From: Lutispora saccharofermentans
Lineage (GTDB): Bacteria; Bacillota; Clostridia; Lutisporales; Lutisporaceae
Reading direction: 5' to 3'
Length of the DNA stretch: 64,000 bases
Assembly: GCF_024363565.1 (NCBI RefSeq)
Contig: NZ_JAJEKE010000011.1
Coordinates: forward strand, 62,001-126,000
Position numbers and translations under genes: made by a program. Positions within the stretch are counted from its first letter, which is position 1, and each line of letters begins with the position of its first letter. The notes beneath the pieces are model-generated. The model was not told the origin of the DNA, made no database searches, and worked only from the letters and a program-made list of their open reading frames with translations. Positions 1 to 8,763 of the stretch are shown one piece after another.

Positions 1-677
1 ATCAAGCCTTCAATCAAAAATGGGAATGCGATGAATGCTTCAGGGGCACCTAAAAGCCTTAGGGTATTTATTTGCTCCCTGTTATTATATATTCCGCTCT
101 TTATAATATGTGATATCGTTATCACCGTTGTTACGCTTACAGTAGCCATGATCAGCCACCCCAGCGCTTCGAACACTCTTATAATGCCCCTCAAACGCTC
201 CAAAACATCCCGGTTGTCCCTTATTTGTTCTATATCGGGTACAGACTTCAGGCCTCCAAGAACCTTTTCCATTTCCTCAAGCTGGATCTTTACCTCTATG
301 AATGGGCTGAAGGGGTTATCATCCAGGTATTTCAGAACTTTTGCTTCTTTCCCCAGGATTGCGGACATCCTGTTATAGGCTTCATCTTCATCAACAAGCT
401 GGGCATCCCTGACGCCATTAATTTTCTTAATGCTTTCCACCATCTGCAAAATACCGTCATCTTCAACGCTCTCACCAAAAAATACGTTTATTTCTGCTTC
501 GCTCTGTATTGTTTCGACTACATGGCCGCTTATCCACCAGCTTGAGAGCACCATGATGAGTATAAAGAAAATAAGCCCTATGCTTAAAATAGAAAATATA
601 TTAGTCAGCAGATTAATTTTTATTATTGTTTTGGCTTCTTTGAAAAAATATCCTATATTGTATATTATATTTTTCAT
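1..677 (-). CDS. ftsX: Cell division protein FtsX, membrane subunit of FtsEX (3' end outside window)
   Basis: FtsX is the permease-like partner of FtsE; in Firmicutes the pair drives a cell-wall hydrolase or its activator across the membrane. From ATG at 677 the protein starts MKNIIYNIGYFFKEA, has a first membrane segment at about residues 24-48, an extracellular loop with many acidic residues, and a second hydrophobic segment near residues 170-193, then an INTLRLLGA-type cytoplasmic stretch, all typical of FtsX. About 225 residues are visible; the family is usually near 300, so the last membrane segments lie beyond base 1. It starts 6 bases after the ftsE stop, so the two are co-transcribed and probably translationally coupled. 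Confidence 0.9.
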   Translation of the reverse strand, partial: MKNIIYNIGYFFKEAKTIIKINLLTNIFSILSIGLIFFILIMVLSSWWISGHVVETIQSEAEINVFFGESVEDDGILQMVESIKKINGVRDAQLVDEDEAYNRMSAILGKEAKVLKYLDDNPFSPFIEVKIQLEEMEKVLGGLKSVPDIEQIRDNRDVLERLRGIIRVFEALGWLIMATVSVTTVITISHIIKSGIYNNREQINTLRLLGAPEAFIAFPFLIEGL

Positions 678-683
678 TATTTA

Positions 684-1352
684 TTAACCCAGCCTTTCCT
701 GACGGATGCTTCCATTGCTTACGCAGATCAGCTTTCCTTCTTTAAAGCTCTCAATCAAATGAGTTGCATGGGTAGTAATGATCACCGCCGTATTCTTATC
801 TTTAAAAGAAGTCAATAACTCCAATATATTTAAGGCGTTATCTTTATCCAGGTTTCCGGTAGGTTCATCGGCAAGTATCAATAAGGGCTGCCTGGCTATT
901 GCCCGAGCAATAGCTACTCTTTGGCACTCCCCCCAGGATAGATTTTCTGCCAGTGTGGAAATCTTGTGTTTAAGTCCCACCTTCACCAAGGCATTAATCG
1001 CATCCTCCTTCATTTGTTTTTGTGGAATATTCAAAAAACGTATACCTAGCATCACATTTTCAACGGCTGTTCTGCCTTTTATAAGCCTGAACTCTTGAAA
1101 AACAGGGCCGATAGATCTTCTCAGCTTCCTTATTTTTGAGGCTTGTCCTCTGATTATAGGCTGTTTTAGAACCGCTAAAGAACCTGATGTAGGATACTCC
1201 ACTCCCATAAAAAGCTTTAAGAGGCTGGTTTTGCCTGAGCCGCTGGGACCTGTAATATAGATCAGTTCACCCGGTTCAACCTGTAAGTTTATATCGTTTA
1301 ACGCTATTGTACCGTCACTGTACTTTAAACTCACGTTCTTTGCCTCAATCAA
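684..1352 (-). CDS. ftsE: Cell division ATP-binding protein FtsE
   Basis: ABC ATPase that partners FtsX on the cytoplasmic face. Seen: Walker A GPSGSGKTS, Walker B LLILADEPTGNLD, H-loop ITTHATHL. The signature motif reads LSWGECQR where the family normally has LSGGEQQR, so the first glycine is replaced by tryptophan. Start choice: the longest frame opens at ATG 1370 and another ATG lies at 1358, but AGGAGG at 1361-1366 sits only 2 bases from ATG 1358 and 8 bases from TTG 1352. The TTG start gives MIEAKNVSLKY, the usual FtsE amino terminus, so TTG 1352 is preferred. Middle gene of a coiled-coil protein-ftsE-ftsX operon. Confidence 0.9.
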   Translation of the reverse strand: MIEAKNVSLKYSDGTIALNDINLQVEPGELIYITGPSGSGKTSLLKLFMGVEYPTSGSLAVLKQPIIRGQASKIRKLRRSIGPVFQEFRLIKGRTAVENVMLGIRFLNIPQKQMKEDAINALVKVGLKHKISTLAENLSWGECQRVAIARAIARQPLLILADEPTGNLDKDNALNILELLTSFKDKNTAVIITTHATHLIESFKEGKLICVSNGSIRQERLG

Positions 1353-1376
1353 GTCCATCGCCTCCTGCATTTTTAA

Positions 1377-2492
1377 TCAATATAAATTAGGTTTAACGGT
1401 CAAATTTATGTGATCTTCCATGATCTCTACAGATTGCAGAGTGTAGCTGCCGAGCAAGGGTTCCAGATCCAACGACAGTTTTTTTTCTTTAAATAATTCC
1501 TCTATGGTTCCTGCTGCCAGCGGCATGCCATAAAAAACCCCTTCTTCTGCTTCAAATTCTAAAATATGCCCTTCTGCAATGATGAATACTCCTGATAATT
1601 TCAAGTTCTTTTCAGGAAGTTCAATCACAATCTTACCAGGTTTAAAATCAAATATCATCTCAGCAATATCAACCTGGCTGGAAACTATATCATTAAAGCT
1701 TTTTTCATTTAGGGACGCCTTGATCCCAAATATGGAGAAATCAAACGTCAAAGCGTCAGGAGGAAAATTGCCTTCTTCGATGATGCCGGAAAACTCTTTT
1801 TCAGCTTCCGAAAACAGCAGCTTAAGTTCCTTCCATACATGCTGCATATCAGCAAGCTGCTTTTGATAGTACCCTTTTTTCACTGTCAGGGATGTCAAAT
1901 ATTCCTCCATATCATTTTTTAATTCTGCTTTTTTAGCAATCGCTGCCGTTAATTCTTTATGCTTAAGCTCTAATAAGGCCAGCTTTTCCATGAGCTCAGC
2001 TTTAGCGCCATTCAGCTGCTCTTTGCTTGACTCCAGCTGCTCCAGCAATACCCCCGTATCCCGGGTCAGATCCCGCAAAGTATTAATCCTCGATATAAAG
2101 GAAGACAAGCTGTCTGAATTGAGAATTATTTCAAGGTAAGATATAGGGCCCATCCTCTGGTAGCTCCTCAAAACCTGTTTCAAGCCTTCCTGCTTTTTTT
2201 CAAAGGAATGCTCAGCATCAGCGATTGCCAATTCAAGCTCTTGGGCTTCCCCGTTAATTTTTTCTATTTGCTGGGCAATCTCCTTTTCTTGTGCTTCTAT
2301 TATCCCCATCTCTTGAGCCAGCGTAAATAAACTTTGGAATATTTTCTTTTCATCTTCGGATATCCCGGCCAGCTCCTCTTGTAATTCTGAGAAAGGATCC
2401 GTCTCACCCTCAATAATCCTTATATGCGGAATTGTCAAAGCTATTGCCAAGCTCAGAATCAAAAACCATTTAACATTTACCGATTTAAACAT
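1377..2492 (-). CDS. Membrane-anchored coiled-coil protein, probable FtsEX partner
   Basis: About 371 aa. An amino-terminal hydrophobic segment (residues 9-25, LILSLAIALTIPHI region) serves as a signal or anchor, followed by a long coiled coil (about 30-235) resembling the EnvC/PcsB coiled coil, including the MGPISYLEIILNSDS turn common in those proteins. The last 130 residues are not an M23/LytM or CHAP domain; they are beta-rich and look like a lipid-binding-type domain, but the family is not recognised. ATG 2492 is chosen over TTG 2510 because GGGTGAG lies just upstream. Position directly ahead of ftsE-ftsX suggests it is the extracellular effector or adaptor of FtsEX. Confidence 0.75.
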   Translation of the reverse strand: MFKSVNVKWFLILSLAIALTIPHIRIIEGETDPFSELQEELAGISEDEKKIFQSLFTLAQEMGIIEAQEKEIAQQIEKINGEAQELELAIADAEHSFEKKQEGLKQVLRSYQRMGPISYLEIILNSDSLSSFISRINTLRDLTRDTGVLLEQLESSKEQLNGAKAELMEKLALLELKHKELTAAIAKKAELKNDMEEYLTSLTVKKGYYQKQLADMQHVWKELKLLFSEAEKEFSGIIEEGNFPPDALTFDFSIFGIKASLNEKSFNDIVSSQVDIAEMIFDFKPGKIVIELPEKNLKLSGVFIIAEGHILEFEAEEGVFYGMPLAAGTIEELFKEKKLSLDLEPLLGSYTLQSVEIMEDHINLTVKPNLY

Positions 2493-2631
2493 GCGCTCAC
2501 CCTTATTCAAGCTTTCTATTCTATATAAGTTGCAATAAATACGTTACATAGCTTTTATATTGACTGATAACGATTGCAAATGCCCCAGGCATCCGCAAGG
2601 ATCTCTCCATGCGGCTTGCCCTTGTTTCGGA

Positions 2632-4329
2632 CTAAAGCTTGCTGTCATCTATTGTATCAAGCCACTCTTTTATTGGTCCTACAACCTGTTTAATAGTTCC
2701 GTCTACAAAGGGATTTTTTAGATTTGCAGTCTCCACTAATTCTAAGAAAGGTTTGCTTCCCCCTTCTTTGCAAAGCTTTATATAATCTGCCCACGCACTC
2801 TCTCTGTCTTTTCTGGACTTGATCCAGAATTGGAAAGCACAAACTTGGGCTAAGGTATAATCAATATAATAGAAGGGTACTTGGAATATATGGCCTTGCC
2901 TGAACCAGTAGCCTCCCCGGTTTAAGAAGTCATTATCCGCATAATCTCTGAATGGCATATACTTCTTTTCTATTTCCCTCCACTTTGCTTTTCTTTCCGC
3001 AGGAGAAGCCTCCGGATTTTCATATACAAAGTGCTGAAATTCATCTACCGTCACCCCATATGGGATAAAATTTACGGCTCCGCTCAGATGGCTGAATTTG
3101 TATTTGTCTTCTTCATTCTCAAAAAACAACTTCATCCAGGGCCATGTAATAAACTCCATACTCATAGAATGAATCTCACAGGCTTCTGAAGTAGGAAAAT
3201 TATATTCCGGAATCTCATAATCTCTGCTTAAGTAGGATTGAAAAGCATGGCCTGCCTCGTGGGTAAGCACATCTATATCTCCGCTCGTTCCATTAAAATT
3301 AGAGAAAATAAAGGGAGATTTGTAATCGGGAATATAAGTGCAGTAGCCTCCGCTCATCTTTCCTTTTTTGCTGACCAGATCCAGCAGTTCTCTATCCGTC
3401 ATATTTTTAAAGAACTCGTCAGTTTCCTTTGATAATTCTTTATACATTCTTTTACCCATATCCAGTATCCATTCAGGAGCTCCCTTCGGAACAGCATTAC
3501 CTGTTGTATACTCCAAAGGTTCATCATAATATTTAAGCTCATCAAGGCTGAGCCTTTTTCTCTGTCTATCCTTCAATTCAGATACGACAGGCACTAAATC
3601 TTCGTAGACTTGTCTCCTGTAATTTGCTACCATCTCTGCATTATAATCAGACCTCGACATGCGGGCATAGCCCATATCTACAAAGTTCTTATAGCCTAGC
3701 TTTTTAGCCATCTCATTTCTTACCTTAACAAGCTCGTCATATATCTCATCAAATTTGGATTCATTTTCTTCAAAGAAGGCAATATAGGCCTCGTAAGCTT
3801 TCTTTCTCATAGCTCTGTCTTTAGACTCCATAAAAGGTCCCATTTGGCTTAAATTTCTCTCTTCACCTTCAAAGCTTATACTGGCTGATGCAATAAGCTT
3901 ATCATATTCAGTTACCAATTTATTTTCTCTTACTAAATCCTCCATTATCTCTTCAGAAAAAGTCTTCAACTCCAATTCAGCCAATGTGAAAATCTGTCTG
4001 CCCCAGACCTTCGCCAGCTCTTCTTTGAATCTTGAGCCTACCAAAGCTTTATAATATTTAGATGCAATATTTTGGTACTCAGGCATATTTTCGTCTAAGA
4101 AATCCTTTTCTCTTGCATAATATTCATCTTCGGTATCAATGGAATGTCTGATATAAACTAAATTCTCCATGGTTTCAACGCCTGAACGTATCTTATTGAT
4201 CTCTCTCATTATTTCATTTTGCTCTTCAAAAGAATCTGCAGCATTAAATCTGTCCAGTAGGATTTCAAATTGTTCACCAATTTTTATCAGATCAGGCCTT
4301 ATGTATTTATAATCTTGAAACTTCATCAT
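2632..4329 (-). CDS. pepF: M3 family oligoendopeptidase (PepF-like)
   Basis: Cytosolic zinc metallopeptidase that hydrolyses short peptides, a natural partner for the oligopeptide importers in this window. The 565-aa protein has the M3 zinc site HEAGH at residues 357-361 and the downstream glutamate region EACEIHSMSMEF. Length and the motif DVLTHEAGHAFQSYLS fit the clostridial oligoendopeptidase branch. The start is ATG 4329 or 4326, preceded by AAAGGAGG. It is monocistronic as far as can be seen, on the same strand as the fts operon but 140 bases upstream of it. Confidence 0.92.
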   Translation of the reverse strand: MMKFQDYKYIRPDLIKIGEQFEILLDRFNAADSFEEQNEIMREINKIRSGVETMENLVYIRHSIDTEDEYYAREKDFLDENMPEYQNIASKYYKALVGSRFKEELAKVWGRQIFTLAELELKTFSEEIMEDLVRENKLVTEYDKLIASASISFEGEERNLSQMGPFMESKDRAMRKKAYEAYIAFFEENESKFDEIYDELVKVRNEMAKKLGYKNFVDMGYARMSRSDYNAEMVANYRRQVYEDLVPVVSELKDRQRKRLSLDELKYYDEPLEYTTGNAVPKGAPEWILDMGKRMYKELSKETDEFFKNMTDRELLDLVSKKGKMSGGYCTYIPDYKSPFIFSNFNGTSGDIDVLTHEAGHAFQSYLSRDYEIPEYNFPTSEACEIHSMSMEFITWPWMKLFFENEEDKYKFSHLSGAVNFIPYGVTVDEFQHFVYENPEASPAERKAKWREIEKKYMPFRDYADNDFLNRGGYWFRQGHIFQVPFYYIDYTLAQVCAFQFWIKSRKDRESAWADYIKLCKEGGSKPFLELVETANLKNPFVDGTIKQVVGPIKEWLDTIDDSKL

Positions 4330-4432
4330 GGAATCCTCCTTTTATAGTAATAGCATCATACTATCATATTATGAAATTAGACCTGTGCAGTAAAATGAAA
4401 ATTTTAAGCAATAGGCCTTAGCTTGGTAATCA

Positions 4433-4560
4433 TTATATCAGTTTTGCTCGTAAATAATCAATTTCTAATTCACCAAATTCACCATTATTTCTGTCATTGT
4501 TTTCTTGTACCCCGTGTAACCTTGCGCAAATACTGAGGCAACTCATGCTTGTTACCGGCA
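4433..4560 (-). pseudogene. Possible decayed coding fragments between pepF and the P-loop gene
   Basis: The 259-base gap between neighbouring genes holds no intact gene. On the minus strand one frame encodes about 26 codons reading LAGNKHELPQYLRKVTRGT and stops at 4494-4496. An overlapping frame continues NGEFGELEIDYLRAKLI and stops at 4433-4435. The amino-acid composition looks coding-like, as if one gene had been frameshifted and truncated. The family is not recognised and chance cannot be excluded. Confidence 0.2.
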
Positions 4561-4588
4561 AGGACAGTTAAATAAACTACTATATCTA

Positions 4589-5542
4589 TTAGATTTTAAT
4601 AAATTTTTTATTGTTATACTGCCAGTCATAATTTCCGCTAACTGTGAATTGCATTTTCTCTGCCATAATATCAAATTGAAGCATAACAGGAAATGATATT
4701 AGTTCGAATTGTTCATTCCCAATATATTTCATTGGCATGTATGGCCAAAACAACGATGTATATATTAGCTTTTTTTCATCATCAAAGCTAATATTCCATG
4801 TGTCTGCTCCTCCTTCGAGCTGATAAGTTCCGCAATACTTTTCTATTTCCGCCAATTTGTTTTCTTCCTCATAGTATTTGTACCCGGCAGTTTCTGTTAT
4901 TTCACGTATATAACTATCCCAACACTCATTTGTTGTATCTATCTTTAACTTGTTACAGGATAAAGTATCAAATATTTTTGCCATTTGCTCCTGTTCATAA
5001 GCTAAGCTAGCATAGATGCTATCATCTCCTATATATTCATGTGTTTTAAAAAAGCCGTAAGGTCCTGGAACACTTAAAATAAGCTCTCTCCACCGATCAC
5101 CACGTGCCTTGAACGCTTTTTCAAAACTCTGTCTTATATCTGGTCTGTATAGGAAAACTATTAGTGGATTTAAAGGTCTTATTATTTCAAGGATCCGTTG
5201 GAAATAGTTCATTATCTGTTCTTCATTCCATGCACTATTTAAAAGATACCTGTCTAAAGAGTGTAAAAAACATCCTTCTGTAATACAAACTTGCTTACCT
5301 TGCCTAATCTCCTCTTTAAATTTTCCCCATTTCTGCAACATTACCTGCCTGTTTAATTCCATACCGTCTAATGAATGGATATCGCCTGCTTCAAACTCTT
5401 TATACCTTATCGGATGCTTTTCGCATTCTTCATGAAGCCAATATATTTTATCCTGATATGCAATTTGTTTATATACACTATTAGATGTCGTTGATTTTCC
5501 AACTGTTGAATGGCCATCTACAAGGATTAATTGATGTTTCAT
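4589..5542 (-). CDS. P-loop kinase-like protein of unknown function
   Basis: About 317 aa, with Walker A GHSTVGKST at residues 10-18 directly after a hydrophobic strand (QLILVDG). This is the layout of small-molecule kinases such as thymidylate or shikimate kinase. A second hydrophobic strand (IVFLYRPDIR) and basic residues that could form a lid follow. The last 80 residues (from EIEKYCGTYQL) form a separate beta-rich tail. ATG 5542 is chosen because GGAGGAGGGGG lies just upstream; the longer frame to 5596 has no such site. No operon partner is evident and the substrate is unknown. Confidence 0.65.
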   Translation of the reverse strand: MKHQLILVDGHSTVGKSTTSNSVYKQIAYQDKIYWLHEECEKHPIRYKEFEAGDIHSLDGMELNRQVMLQKWGKFKEEIRQGKQVCITEGCFLHSLDRYLLNSAWNEEQIMNYFQRILEIIRPLNPLIVFLYRPDIRQSFEKAFKARGDRWRELILSVPGPYGFFKTHEYIGDDSIYASLAYEQEQMAKIFDTLSCNKLKIDTTNECWDSYIREITETAGYKYYEEENKLAEIEKYCGTYQLEGGADTWNISFDDEKKLIYTSLFWPYMPMKYIGNEQFELISFPVMLQFDIMAEKMQFTVSGNYDWQYNNKKFIKI

Positions 5543-5794
5543 TTTTCCCCCTCCTCCAAGCCGGACTAGAACTTTTCGATTCACCCGTTTTTCCAACGCA
5601 ACAGTTTACTTGCCTCCTTCGGCTTTCAGCACAATAATGTGCACCTACTTCATACTTTAGGCCTTGGCGCCCCTGTGAAGATGTATTTGTTATCTTTAGC
5701 ATGAATATCCCTTATTTAGGGGTCGCCATGGAGGTCAACTCCTTAAAATCTCTTTATTACGCTTTGGAATTTGTTGTTAATAATGTTATAATAC

Positions 5795-5953
5795 TTATCT
5801 ATAGGTGTGCTCTGCAAAACACGCAATCACAACAAAATTATTTCTTTCATAAAATCTTTTAGCGCCAACATTTGATTTTGCAACTCGAAGTCTAATATTA
5901 TTTATTGCGAGGTTTAGCAGAATGCTTAAAGCAAGTATAACTTTCTTTTTCAT
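5795..5953 (-). pseudogene. Fragment of a GNAT acetyltransferase joined to a signal-like start
   Basis: A 52-codon minus-strand frame from ATG 5953. The first 16 residues (MKKKVILALSILLNLA) look like a signal peptide. They run directly into RLRVAKSNVGAKRFYERN, which is the typical carboxy-terminal motif of GNAT acetyltransferases (N-x-GA-x-x-FYE-x-x-x-F). No acetyl-CoA binding segment is present, so this is a recombined remnant rather than an enzyme. The surrounding 5543-6573 interval is AT-rich and contains no intact gene. Confidence 0.5.
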
Positions 5954-6129
5954 AAATTAACACTATCAATGTAAAATATAATTCTGGTGCCTGGAAAAAT
6001 ACTGAAAAGCGTCTATAAAAAAGAAGTTTTCCCTTGGCATGAATGATTATTAATTGAATATTTCACATTATCACCTTTATATAGTAATATATTTGTGATT
6101 GTTCCATATACTTTATCTGCTGTGATTTC

Positions 6130-6412
6130 TTACGGCTTCAGCTCTAAGTCTTTCTCTACTTTTTCCACCAGTTCCACAAGCTTCTTTTCATCACCTAAAT
6201 TAAACTGATACAAGTATTATCTCACTATCCTCGTCTACAATAATATGATCTTTATAGCCTCTTTTGATATTACCTAGTGATTTATGAAAAATAGCCAGGT
6301 ATTTAAATACCATATTTGTATTCATTATCCAAAAGGGGTATGGTAAGATTTTAATGACAGCTATTGATAGTAATAATTTAAATTTGATCTTTGAAAGGTA
6401 AAGATAGAGCAA
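6130..6412 (-). pseudogene. Possible frameshifted gene remnant
   Basis: On the minus strand a 70-codon frame (6412 to 6200) has a hydrophobic start and ends HIIVDEDSEIILVSV. An overlapping frame continues as GDEKKLVELVEKVEKDLELKP and stops at 6130-6132. The two join naturally if one frameshift near 6200 is allowed. The charged helical tail looks like real protein but the family is not recognised. It may be a decayed membrane protein. Confidence 0.25.
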
Positions 6413-6481
6413 GTAGTATATAGCTTACTATGTATCATTTTTGCCATTAGTAGTAATAATCGTGACAACTACAACCTTCTT

Positions 6482-6518
6482 GTTCTCTGTAGCTTACCTG
6501 CATTTTACTACAGAGAAC
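6482..6518 (+). promoter_or_regulatory. Perfect 11-bp hairpin upstream of the secreted-protein gene
   Basis: GTTCTCTGTAG at 6482-6492 pairs perfectly with CTACAGAGAAC at 6508-6518 around a 15-base loop. It lies 55 bases before the start of the secreted protein gene and lacks a T-run. It could be an operator, a leader structure, or the terminator of the decayed region. Confidence 0.4.
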
Positions 6519-6532
6519 GACTCAAGAATATA

Positions 6533-6564
6533 ATTTTGTGCCTAAGGCATAGCGAAAGGAATGT
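6533..6564 (+). promoter_or_regulatory. Leader motif, copy A
   Basis: ATTTTGTGCCT, 8 bases, then GCGAAAGGAATGT. The same two blocks with nearly the same spacing recur at 7762-7792 before the next gene. The second block contains the AAAGGA ribosome binding site, so the element sits at the 5' end of translation. Copy A contains the small palindrome TGCCTAAGGCA. Confidence 0.45.
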
Positions 6565-6573
6565 GATGTTTTT

Positions 6574-7641
6574 ATGAAAATTAAAAAAGTTCTTGCACTG
6601 GTTCTAGTGATGACGTTTGTATTTACTTTTACGGACATTTCTATGGTTTCAGCAGATAAGTCTAAAACTATAACTCGAAATATTCAAAAAAGCTTGGAAA
6701 GCAGTATAAAGGTTACAGATGTAGAAACCGATAATCCTATAGAACATCTCCAAATAAAAGATGCCAAAGATTTGACAATAAAAGAAAATAAAAACCTAAA
6801 AACAAATACAAATTTAATCATTAACACAAAAACCACAAACAAGATTAATTCAAGTCAAGCGGTTACTGTTGCTGAAGCTGTTTATAATCCGCCGGTTGCA
6901 GACTTAAGATATGCTATTTTGAATTCTTCGTCTCTTTCACCTGAAGGTAATTTTACTACAAATACTCAAATAGCATGGTTGTGGTCATATTCCGGCACAG
7001 ATTTTACATATGACCCGGACGGAGATGCTATTGTCAGTATGGAAGTCGGAGGAATTCCATCCGACTCGATAATTGGATATGTTAATGATTCATCCGGTAA
7101 TACAATAGGATTTGCAACACAAATTTCTACTCCTGGAATCTATACCATGACATTCAGGTGCCAGGACGAAACCGGACTTTGGTCTAATACATGGTCTCAA
7201 TCCTTTTATATTGTAAGTACTAACAATACTCCATCAACTATAAGTTTTGGAGGTATTTCTCCAGCAGACCAATGCAATTACGGTCAAGGATATTTTTATA
7301 GAATACAAGGTTTACAGCCGACCTATACAATATTCGGTACAGCACGGAATTCCAGCGGTTCTCCTTCTATTAACTACCCGGTTACAGCAACTGTAAAGTA
7401 TGTTAATCCAATGGATTCCACGAACCAAATAACTGAAGGCACAGCAACCGGCTATACCGATAGAGATGGCAACTTTAGTATAATCATTCATCATAATAAT
7501 CCTTGGCTGGGTTCTGGTGATTACTCATATCAGACCAGTGTATCGATTCACGGATATGTTATACTTTATGCAATAATGCAGGGTGGCAACGCTATCACCG
7601 TAGAACCATTCTATTATTTGTGTAACTATTACCCCTTATAA
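6574..7641 (+). CDS. Secreted beta-domain protein of unknown function
   Basis: 355 aa with a clear signal peptide (MKIKKVLALVLVMTFVFTF, cleavage probably after VSA near residue 27). Residues 30-110 are polar and low-complexity (Lys/Asn/Thr-rich), like a linker. Residues 110-220 resemble a PKD/Ig-like domain (YDPDGDAIVSMEV and WSNTWSQSFYIV). Residues 240-340 resemble a carboxypeptidase-regulatory or invasin-type beta fold (NYPVTATVKYV, GYTDRDGNFSI). No sortase motif or transmembrane tail is visible, so it is probably released or loosely wall-bound. It is followed by a strong hairpin and then a gene with the same leader motif. Confidence 0.65.
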   Translation: MKIKKVLALVLVMTFVFTFTDISMVSADKSKTITRNIQKSLESSIKVTDVETDNPIEHLQIKDAKDLTIKENKNLKTNTNLIINTKTTNKINSSQAVTVAEAVYNPPVADLRYAILNSSSLSPEGNFTTNTQIAWLWSYSGTDFTYDPDGDAIVSMEVGGIPSDSIIGYVNDSSGNTIGFATQISTPGIYTMTFRCQDETGLWSNTWSQSFYIVSTNNTPSTISFGGISPADQCNYGQGYFYRIQGLQPTYTIFGTARNSSGSPSINYPVTATVKYVNPMDSTNQITEGTATGYTDRDGNFSIIIHHNNPWLGSGDYSYQTSVSIHGYVILYAIMQGGNAITVEPFYYLCNYYPL

Positions 7642-7643
7642 GT

Positions 7644-7683
7644 AATAAATATATAGCTTCGCGCAATAAGCTATATATTTATT
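7644..7683 (+). terminator. Strong 16-bp hairpin after the secreted-protein gene
   Basis: Left arm 7644-7659 and right arm 7668-7683 are perfect complements around the 8-base loop CGCGCAAT. The arms are AT-rich with a U-rich 3' side. Placed 2 bases after the stop codon, it probably ends transcription or protects the mRNA end. Confidence 0.6.
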
Positions 7684-7761
7684 CAGTAGCATTACATTAA
7701 ATTTATAGGAAAATATTACGGTAGAAAAATAAAAAGAAGCTCAGGCAACATTTTTCATTAC

Positions 7762-7792
7762 ATTTTGTGCCTTGAGCTTGCGAAAGGAATGT
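7762..7792 (+). promoter_or_regulatory. Leader motif, copy B
   Basis: Second copy of ATTTTGTGCCT ... GCGAAAGGAATGT, seven bases between blocks. Here TGCCTTGAGCTT can pair with AAGCTCAGGCA just upstream (about 7737-7747), with one bulged base. Shared leaders suggest the two downstream genes are controlled together. Confidence 0.45.
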
Positions 7793-7800
7793 ATATATTT

Positions 7801-8763
7801 ATGATTTATTCAATTAAAGGTTCAAGTATGAATAATTACCTCAGCCCTCTCTATTCAAAAAATAGACAGTTTAAGAATCCTATTCAGCAAAAATTGCAAA
7901 CTGATATTGTTGAGTTATCCGAAGCCGGAGCGATGAGAGCTAAATTAAATAAGCTATCTAAAGCCGAGCATTTAGATGAAGAAAAGCTTAACAATATCAA
8001 ATATGCCAATCAAACTCTCGGAATTGAGCACTATATCCTAAATGAGATTTCAGGCACTTTGGAAGATGCGATAAACTATTGTAGTAATTTATCAGAAGAC
8101 CATGAACAATATGTGAAAGACGTAATTAATGATGCAGTAAATAAAAATGAGGAAATGTACCGTGAAGGTTTAAAACGTGTATATCTCTCTGTAAACGAAC
8201 AAGCTTGCAAGGATGCAGCTAATGAGGCTAAGCCATATCAATCCCCAATAACTCTACAAATGATACTTAATGAAGGTGATTTTCCCAACAATTCCATCAA
8301 ATTAGATGACATTAAAAATCAATTCGAAAAAAATATGGAAGATCCAGAGTATGTAGAGAAAATGTATAATTCCTTTAAAGAAAGAACTTTCAACGATTAT
8401 ATTCAAAAAGTCAACAATTTGGCTAATCTATATAATGACTTCTATAATAAATATATTGGTTCCAATGAAAACACTATGTCTCTGATTAACCAATCTTCGG
8501 ATGCGTTAAAGACAAAGGATTTAATAGACAGCTTTTTCATCGGTGCAGTTAACAGTATTAGCCTGGAGAATACCGGTAACATTGAAGATTTAAGCGAGCA
8601 ATGCAAAAATGCATTAAAAGTCATAAATAACATGGATTCCCAGTTAATACTACTTGCCGATAGCATAGTGGATAATATCAAGAATATTGATGAGGGGTTT
8701 TGGACGCAGGTTCAAGAGCAAAGAAACTTACAAAATTCCAGATTTGCTAGATTAATAAAATAA
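7801..8763 (+). CDS. Alpha-helical protein of unknown function
   Basis: 320 aa from ATG 7801, which is preceded by AAAGGA. An upstream in-frame start at 7765 would read through the leader motif and is not favoured. No signal peptide or membrane segment. The sequence is almost wholly helical and charged, with a short DIVELSEAGAMRAKL motif near residue 35 that resembles the conserved patch of flagellar or surface-associated small proteins, but no family is recognised. Its stop overlaps the convergent M50-like gene by 12 bases. Shares its leader motif with the secreted protein upstream. Confidence 0.6.
   Translation: MIYSIKGSSMNNYLSPLYSKNRQFKNPIQQKLQTDIVELSEAGAMRAKLNKLSKAEHLDEEKLNNIKYANQTLGIEHYILNEISGTLEDAINYCSNLSEDHEQYVKDVINDAVNKNEEMYREGLKRVYLSVNEQACKDAANEAKPYQSPITLQMILNEGDFPNNSIKLDDIKNQFEKNMEDPEYVEKMYNSFKERTFNDYIQKVNNLANLYNDFYNKYIGSNENTMSLINQSSDALKTKDLIDSFFIGAVNSISLENTGNIEDLSEQCKNALKVINNMDSQLILLADSIVDNIKNIDEGFWTQVQEQRNLQNSRFARLIK

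Noticed and set aside
5481..5702. 73-codon minus-strand frame at the start of the P-loop gene
   Set aside because: Out of frame with the well-placed ATG 5542 and its GGAGG site; no recognisable features.
6421..6573. Cyclic-di-GMP or other known riboswitch before the secreted protein gene
   Set aside because: The leader is structured but the conserved GEMM or c-di-GMP-II core sequences could not be found.
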